Assembly (NCBI GenBank): GCA_016297165.1
Contig: JAEDHF010000069.1
Location: 1 to 9,865, forward strand
Direction of reading: 5' to 3'
Origin: Oscillospiraceae bacterium
Lineage (GTDB): Bacteria > Bacillota > Clostridia > Oscillospirales > Ruminococcaceae
Length of the DNA: 9,865 nucleotides
Made by a program: the position numbers and the translations under genes. Below, in pieces: positions 5,691-9,865 of the stretch. The notes under the pieces were generated by a model that had not been told where the DNA came from, ran no database searches, and saw nothing but the letters and a program-made list of their open reading frames with translations. Numbering within the stretch: position 1 is the stretch's first letter; each line of letters opens with the position of its first letter.

Positions 5691-7526
5691 ATGGGAAAGA
5701 TTATTGGTATTGACTTAGGTACAACAAACTCTTGTGTATCCGTTATCGAAGGCGGCGAAGCTACCGTCATCACAAACAGCGAGGGAAGCAGAACTACTCC
5801 TTCCGTAGTCGCATTCACAAAGGACGGCGAGCGTCTTGTAGGCCAGCTTGCAAAGAATCAGGCTGTTACAAACCCCGACAAGACAATCATCTCCATCAAG
5901 CGCCACATGGGCAGCGACTATAAGGTAGATATCGACGGAAAGAAATATACTCCTCAGGAGATTTCCGCTATGATTCTCCAGAAGCTTAAGAAGGAAGCCG
6001 AAAACTATCTCGGCGAAACCGTAAGCGACGCAGTTATCACCGTTCCCGCTTACTTTACCGACTCACAGCGTCAGGCTACAAAGGACGCAGGTCAGATTGC
6101 AGGCTTAAAGGTTCACAGAATTATCAACGAGCCTACCGCTGCTGCGCTTGCTTACGGAATCGACAAGGAAAACGAACAGAAAATCGTTGTATATGACCTT
6201 GGCGGCGGTACCTTCGACGTATCCGTTATCGAAATCGGCGACGGCGTACAGGAGGTTTTAGCTACCGCAGGTAACAACCACTTAGGCGGCGACGACTTCG
6301 ACCAGAGAATTATAAACTTCCTCGTTGGCGAATTCAAGAAGTCCGACGGCGTTGACCTCACAAGCGATAAGTTCGCTATGCAGAGATTAAAGGATGAGGC
6401 TGAAAAGGCGAAGATTGCCCTTTCCAACTCTACCTCCGTAAACATCAATATTCCTTATATCACCGCAGACGCAACAGGTCCCAAGCACCTTAACGTAACT
6501 CTCTCGAGAGCGAAGTTCAATGAGCTTACCGCAGACCTCGTTGAAGCTACAATGGGTCCCTTAAAGCAGGCAATCAAGGACAGCGGCCTTTCTCTTAACG
6601 AAATTGACAAGATTCTCTTAGTAGGCGGCTCCACACGTATTCCTGCAGTTCAGGAGGCAGTAAAGAGCTACCTTGGTAAGGAACCCTTCAAGGGCATTAA
6701 CCCCGATGAATGCGTAGCTATGGGTGCAGCTATCCAGGGCGGCGTACTCAATAAGGAAGTAACCGGTCTCCTTCTTCTTGACGTTGCTCCTCTTTCTCTC
6801 GGTATTGAGACAGCAGGCGGCGTATGCACAAGAATGATTGAGAGAAATACTACAATTCCTACAAAGAAGTCTCAGATCTTCTCCACCTACAGCGATAATC
6901 AGCCCAGCGTAGATATCAATATCTTACAGGGTGAACGTGAATTCGCCAAGGACAACAAGTCCATCGGTACCTTCCGTCTTGACGGTATTGCTCCCGCTCC
7001 CCGCGGCATACCCCAGATTGAGGTTACCTTTGATATCGACGCTAACGGTATCGTTAACGTTTCCGCTAAGGACCTCGGTACAGGTAAGGAACAGCATATC
7101 AGTATCACTGCTTCTACAAATATGAGCAAGGAGGATATTGATAAGGCAGTCAAGGAAGCCGAAGCCTTCGCAGCAGAGGACGCAAAGCGCAAGGAAGAGG
7201 TTGAGCTCAGAAACGAAGCTGACCAGATGGTATATCAGATTGAAAAGTCCATGAACGAATTCGGCGATAAGGTAACCGAGGCTGATAAGGCTGCTGTTAC
7301 ACCTAAGCTCGACGCTCTTAAGGAAGCTCTTAAGGGAACGGATACCGAAGCTATCAAGAACGCTAAGGAAGAGCTCCAGAAGGCATTCTATGATATCGCA
7401 GGCAGAATTTATCAGGAGCAGGGTGCCGCTGCACAGCAGGCAGACGTTCAGGGCGAGGGAACAAGCTCCGCAGCTCCCGGCGGCAGTGATAATGTGGTTG
7501 ACGCAGACTTTACTGACGCTAACTGA
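5691..7526 (+). CDS. dnaK: DnaK, Hsp70 molecular chaperone
   Basis: DnaK (611 residues) binds exposed hydrophobic peptides in the cytoplasm and releases them in an ATP cycle run by DnaJ and GrpE. The N-terminal ATPase domain shows IGIDLGTTNS (5-14), NEPTAAALAYGID, the phosphate loop DLGGGTFDVSV (from 169) and LLVGGSTRIPAVQ. The hydrophobic linker is LLLLD (360-364). The substrate domain has PLSLGIETAGG and the usual beta strands; the helical lid follows, ending in a flexible Gly/Ser/Ala tail with VVDADF. The length fits Gram-positive DnaK, which lacks the insertion found in Gram-negative proteins. The linker region has Ala366 where E. coli has Thr (DVTPLSLG). AGGAGG at 5676-5681, 9 bases before the ATG, is a strong ribosome site, fitting high expression. 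Confidence 0.98.
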   Translation: MGKIIGIDLGTTNSCVSVIEGGEATVITNSEGSRTTPSVVAFTKDGERLVGQLAKNQAVTNPDKTIISIKRHMGSDYKVDIDGKKYTPQEISAMILQKLKKEAENYLGETVSDAVITVPAYFTDSQRQATKDAGQIAGLKVHRIINEPTAAALAYGIDKENEQKIVVYDLGGGTFDVSVIEIGDGVQEVLATAGNNHLGGDDFDQRIINFLVGEFKKSDGVDLTSDKFAMQRLKDEAEKAKIALSNSTSVNINIPYITADATGPKHLNVTLSRAKFNELTADLVEATMGPLKQAIKDSGLSLNEIDKILLVGGSTRIPAVQEAVKSYLGKEPFKGINPDECVAMGAAIQGGVLNKEVTGLLLLDVAPLSLGIETAGGVCTRMIERNTTIPTKKSQIFSTYSDNQPSVDINILQGEREFAKDNKSIGTFRLDGIAPAPRGIPQIEVTFDIDANGIVNVSAKDLGTGKEQHISITASTNMSKEDIDKAVKEAEAFAAEDAKRKEEVELRNEADQMVYQIEKSMNEFGDKVTEADKAAVTPKLDALKEALKGTDTEAIKNAKEELQKAFYDIAGRIYQEQGAAAQQADVQGEGTSSAAPGGSDNVVDADFTDAN

Positions 7527-7544
7527 TTGACTTACAAACAGTAT

Positions 7545-7587
7545 AGATGTGCTATCGGGATTTTCCGATAGCACAATCTGTATTTTT
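7545..7587 (+). terminator. Attenuator-like hairpin between dnaK and dnaJ
   Basis: TGTGCTATCGG (7548-7558) pairs perfectly with CCGATAGCACA (7565-7575) around a 6-base loop. An alternative pairing extends the stem by AGAT/ATCT (7545-7548 with 7576-7579) with one bulged base. A TTTTT run follows at 7583-7587. It may terminate part of the transcripts or protect the 3' end of a processed dnaK message, making less dnaJ than dnaK. No promoter is evident between hairpin and dnaJ, so read-through must occur. Confidence 0.65.
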
Positions 7588-7607
7588 GCAGAAAGAGTTG
7601 TGATTTT

Positions 7608-8801
7608 ATGGCAGATAAACGTGATTATTACGAGGTCCTCGGTATCTCAAAGGGGGCTACAGAGGACGAGATTAAAAAAGCATACAGAAAAATGGCGAAA
7701 AAGTATCATCCCGACCTGAATCCCGATGATCCTGCTGCCGCAGAAAAGTTCAAGGAGGTTAACGAAGCCAACGATGTGCTCTCTGACCCACAGAAGCGCC
7801 AGCGCTATGACCAGTTCGGACATGCAGGCGTAGATCCCTCCTACGGCGGAGGCGGCGGATATGGCGGCGGAATGGGCGGCTTCGGCGGTTTCAGCGGAGA
7901 TGGAATTGACCTGGGAGATATTTTTGAATCATTCTTTGGCGGCGGAATGAGCGGCGGTACAAGAAGCGCCGATCCTAACGCTCCGAAGCGTGGCGCCGAT
8001 ATTTCGATAACCCTTGAGATTTCATTTATGGAGGCCTGCAAGGGTATTAAGCATACGGTAGAGCTTAACCGTTCCGAAAACTGTGATACCTGTCACGGAA
8101 GCGGATGTAAGCCCGGAAGCTCTCCTACGACCTGTCCGGAATGCCACGGAACAGGTAAAATCCGCTTTAACCAGCGTACTATTCTCGGTACGATGGCTTC
8201 AACAAGAACCTGTACAGCCTGCGGCGGTAAGGGCAAGAAGATTGATAATCCCTGTACCGACTGCCGGGGAACGGGTAGAATCCAGAAGAAATCCTCCGTT
8301 ACCGTTAATGTGCCTGCAGGTATCGACGATGGACAGATTCTCCGTGTTGCGGGACAGGGTCACATGGGTCTTAACGGCGGCACGAGAGGCGATCTTAACG
8401 TAAGAATTTCCGTAAAGAAGGATAAGCTTTTCGAGCGTAAGGGATTCGACGTATGGACGGAGGTTCCCATTACTTATGCACAGGCGGCTCTCGGAGCAAA
8501 AATTACCGTTCCTACCATAGACGGAAACGTTACCTATGACGTTCCCGAGGGAACACAGCCCGACACGGTATTCCGCTTAAAGGGCAAGGGTATCCAGAAG
8601 CTCCAGCGCGAGGGCAGAGGAGACCAGTATGTAAGGGTTGTTCTCGAGGTTCCGAAAAACCTCAATAAAAAGCAGAAGGAGGCTCTCGAAGCCTTCAGCA
8701 ACACACTTTCCGAAAAGAATCATGAGAAGCAGAACGGCTTTATAGATATGCTGAAGAAATTCGGCGACGATCTTAAGAAGGGCTTCGAAAACCTCGGATA
8801 G
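7608..8801 (+). CDS. dnaJ: DnaJ, Hsp40 co-chaperone (type I)
   Basis: DnaJ (397 residues) delivers unfolded proteins to DnaK and stimulates its ATPase. The order of a complete type I protein is visible: J-domain (about 5-70) with the essential HPD at 34-36, then a Gly/Phe-rich region (about 79-120), then a zinc-binding domain with four CxxCxGxG repeats starting at Cys159, Cys176, Cys202 and Cys216 (CDTCHGSG, CPECHGTG, CTACGGKG, CTDCRGTG). The C-terminal substrate-binding and dimerisation domains follow, with VPAGIDDGQ and VPEGTQPD segments. All eight zinc cysteines are present. The ATG at 7608 has only a weak ribosome site (AGAAAGAG, 7590-7597). Together with the hairpin upstream, this suggests lower output than dnaK. 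It is the last gene of the heat-shock operon. Confidence 0.97.
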   Translation: MADKRDYYEVLGISKGATEDEIKKAYRKMAKKYHPDLNPDDPAAAEKFKEVNEANDVLSDPQKRQRYDQFGHAGVDPSYGGGGGYGGGMGGFGGFSGDGIDLGDIFESFFGGGMSGGTRSADPNAPKRGADISITLEISFMEACKGIKHTVELNRSENCDTCHGSGCKPGSSPTTCPECHGTGKIRFNQRTILGTMASTRTCTACGGKGKKIDNPCTDCRGTGRIQKKSSVTVNVPAGIDDGQILRVAGQGHMGLNGGTRGDLNVRISVKKDKLFERKGFDVWTEVPITYAQAALGAKITVPTIDGNVTYDVPEGTQPDTVFRLKGKGIQKLQREGRGDQYVRVVLEVPKNLNKKQKEALEAFSNTLSEKNHEKQNGFIDMLKKFGDDLKKGFENLG

Positions 8802-8812
8802 TAATTCTTTAC

Positions 8813-8841
8813 GCCGCACTATGCCAGAAGCATAGTGCGGC
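8813..8841 (+). terminator. Terminator hairpin of the heat-shock operon
   Basis: GCCGCACTATG (8813-8823) pairs perfectly with CATAGTGCGGC (8831-8841) around a 7-base loop, 12 bases after the dnaJ stop. The following TTAAGCTTTT is only moderately T-rich, so efficiency is uncertain, but the position and the strength of the stem fit an operon end. Confidence 0.8.
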
Positions 8842-8921
8842 TTAAGCTTTTACGATTTTGTGAATAGTGAACAAAAATTGCAGTTATATTTATAGCAAAG
8901 CTACGAAATCTGACTTGATTA

Positions 8922-8950
8922 TTTACAACGACGAAAATTTGTGATATTAT
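8922..8950 (+). promoter_or_regulatory. Promoter of the partial membrane sensor gene
   Basis: TTTACA (8922-8927) and TATTAT (8945-8950) are each one base from consensus, with a 17-base spacer. A perfect TATAAT directly follows (8951-8956) but has no good -35 at the right distance. Transcription would start near 8957. The roughly 70-base leader contains a modest stem, GTAGGCG (8963-8969) with CGCCTGC (8988-8994), of unknown meaning. Confidence 0.65.
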
Positions 8951-9025
8951 TATAATAAATGAGTAGGCGATTTTCTGTTTTTCCTGCCGCCTGCCACCAA
9001 TAATCCAGATGGAGCGTACATACTG

Positions 9026-9865
9026 ATGAAAATAAAAACCAAACTTATGATTTTCGTGGCGATACTTCTTGTATTCGCCGTTATGGCTTTCAACATTTTC
9101 CTCGGAATTCAGCTTAGCACTTCGGCAGAGAATATGTTCAACAGCTATCTGTCCGATATGTCAAAGGTTCAGGCTCTGAATCTTAAGGGCTATTTCGAAG
9201 ATATCGAAAACAGATTTACTTCCATATTAAAGCTTCCTGCAATCCAGACCTTTACCTCAGGCAATTATAAGGAAAGCTCCGGGGAGTATAAGGCTGCGAA
9301 GGCTGCTTTTACTGCCCTCGTAGAGTCGGGAACCCTTAAGAAGGCTGTAGTTTTCGATAACGAGGAAAACGTAAAGCTTCAGGTGGGTGCTGATGATTCC
9401 ATAACAAATGCAAGAGGAATCTGCATGACCGGCGCTGAAAACAATGTGCCTGTTGTATATGTTTCCGAAGCCGATACAAGCAAGTCCGACTATGCCATTT
9501 CTATAAAGACGGTTGTCAATAACTATAACGTAGGTCTTGTGTTCAGCAGCACCGGAGTAAGCCGTGTTATTGAGCAGGCAAGCGCCACCGTATTTGTTAT
9601 TGCTCCCGACGGCGTCGTTATTACCGAAGGAAACAGCATGGCTAACAGCACAGGTCAGTATAAGGCTTATCTGGAACAGTGCGGTAACGCTTCCGATACT
9701 CCCTTAAAGGTTGTTTTTGAAGAAAATACAGGTTATATCACCTCCTGCGGCAACGGCTGGTACGTTGGCTCAAGCCTTAAGGCATCCAATGCCTTCGTTA
9801 ATTCGGGCAGTGCTGCCGGTTCTGTAACAGGTATTTCCGTAACTTTACTCGTTGTTTTCCTTGTT
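9026..9865 (+). CDS. Membrane sensor with extracellular Cache-like domain (partial, 3' end outside window)
   Basis: The frame stays open for 280 codons to the window edge. GGAG at 9011-9014 lies 11 bases before the ATG. Residues 1-6 are short and basic, 7-28 form a first membrane helix, about 30-263 are a soluble region expected outside the cell, and a second helix starts near 264 and is still running at the edge. This helix-sensor-helix layout and length fit a double-Cache-type ligand-sensing domain as found in chemotaxis receptors, sensor kinases and diguanylate cyclases. Hydrophilic helices right after the first membrane helix, around SYLSDMSKVQALNLKGYF, are typical of such sensors. The output domain is not visible, so the class cannot be decided. 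Three cysteines (133, 219, 241) lie in the outer region. Confidence 0.7.
   Translation, partial: MKIKTKLMIFVAILLVFAVMAFNIFLGIQLSTSAENMFNSYLSDMSKVQALNLKGYFEDIENRFTSILKLPAIQTFTSGNYKESSGEYKAAKAAFTALVESGTLKKAVVFDNEENVKLQVGADDSITNARGICMTGAENNVPVVYVSEADTSKSDYAISIKTVVNNYNVGLVFSSTGVSRVIEQASATVFVIAPDGVVITEGNSMANSTGQYKAYLEQCGNASDTPLKVVFEENTGYITSCGNGWYVGSSLKASNAFVNSGSAAGSVTGISVTLLVVFLV

Noticed and set aside
7562..7571. The 9-mer TTCCGATAG is shared by the dnaK-dnaJ hairpin and hairpin 1 (4-12)
   Set aside because: The match stops at nine bases and the flanks differ. Two copies in about 10 kb do not establish a repeat family.
6924..7574. A 216-codon open frame on the - strand opposite the end of dnaK
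   Set aside because: Antisense shadow of the well-conserved dnaK; Leu/Ser/Cys-rich with no recognisable motif.

Overview
This window looks like chromosomal DNA of a low- to mid-GC Gram-positive bacterium of the class Clostridia, probably a Ruminococcus-like member of the Oscillospiraceae. The evidence is the gene order hrcA-grpE-dnaK-dnaJ behind a perfect CIRCE operator, a 611-residue DnaK of the shorter Gram-positive type, vegetative-type promoters (TTGACA/TATAAT) and strong AGGAGG ribosome sites. The genus is an inference from sequence style, not proven. All intact genes lie on the + strand.

Region 1 (1-329) has no gene. Bases 1-213 form four nearly back-to-back stem-loops, the last a two-armed three-way junction. 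The wobble pairs point to a folded RNA read from the + strand. A textbook promoter (228-256) follows and drives region 2.

Region 2 (330-3466) is a tight four-gene operon: a BcrA/LanF-type ABC ATPase, two six-helix permease subunits joined by ATGA overlaps, and a membrane-anchored protein with a Thr-rich linker and an unrecognised helical domain. A hairpin terminator (3492-3526) closes it. The transport substrate cannot be told from sequence.

Region 3 (3467-4040) is AT-rich. It holds a probable decayed 3' gene remnant on the - strand, an orphan promoter, and then the hrcA promoter with CIRCE.

Region 4 (4041-8841) is the class I heat-shock operon. HrcA represses it through CIRCE, and GrpE, DnaK and DnaJ make the Hsp70 folding machine. 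grpE starts at a TTG that overlaps hrcA. A hairpin with a T run lies between dnaK and dnaJ and probably lowers dnaJ expression. A terminator hairpin follows dnaJ.

Region 5 (8842-9865) has a promoter and the first 280 codons of a two-helix membrane sensor that runs off the window, so its output domain is unknown.

No tRNA, rRNA, CRISPR array, insertion sequence or recombinase was seen. Most of the window is ordinary core genome. The parts worth a second look are the structured element at 1-213, the fourth gene of the ABC operon, and the remnant and orphan promoter upstream of hrcA.
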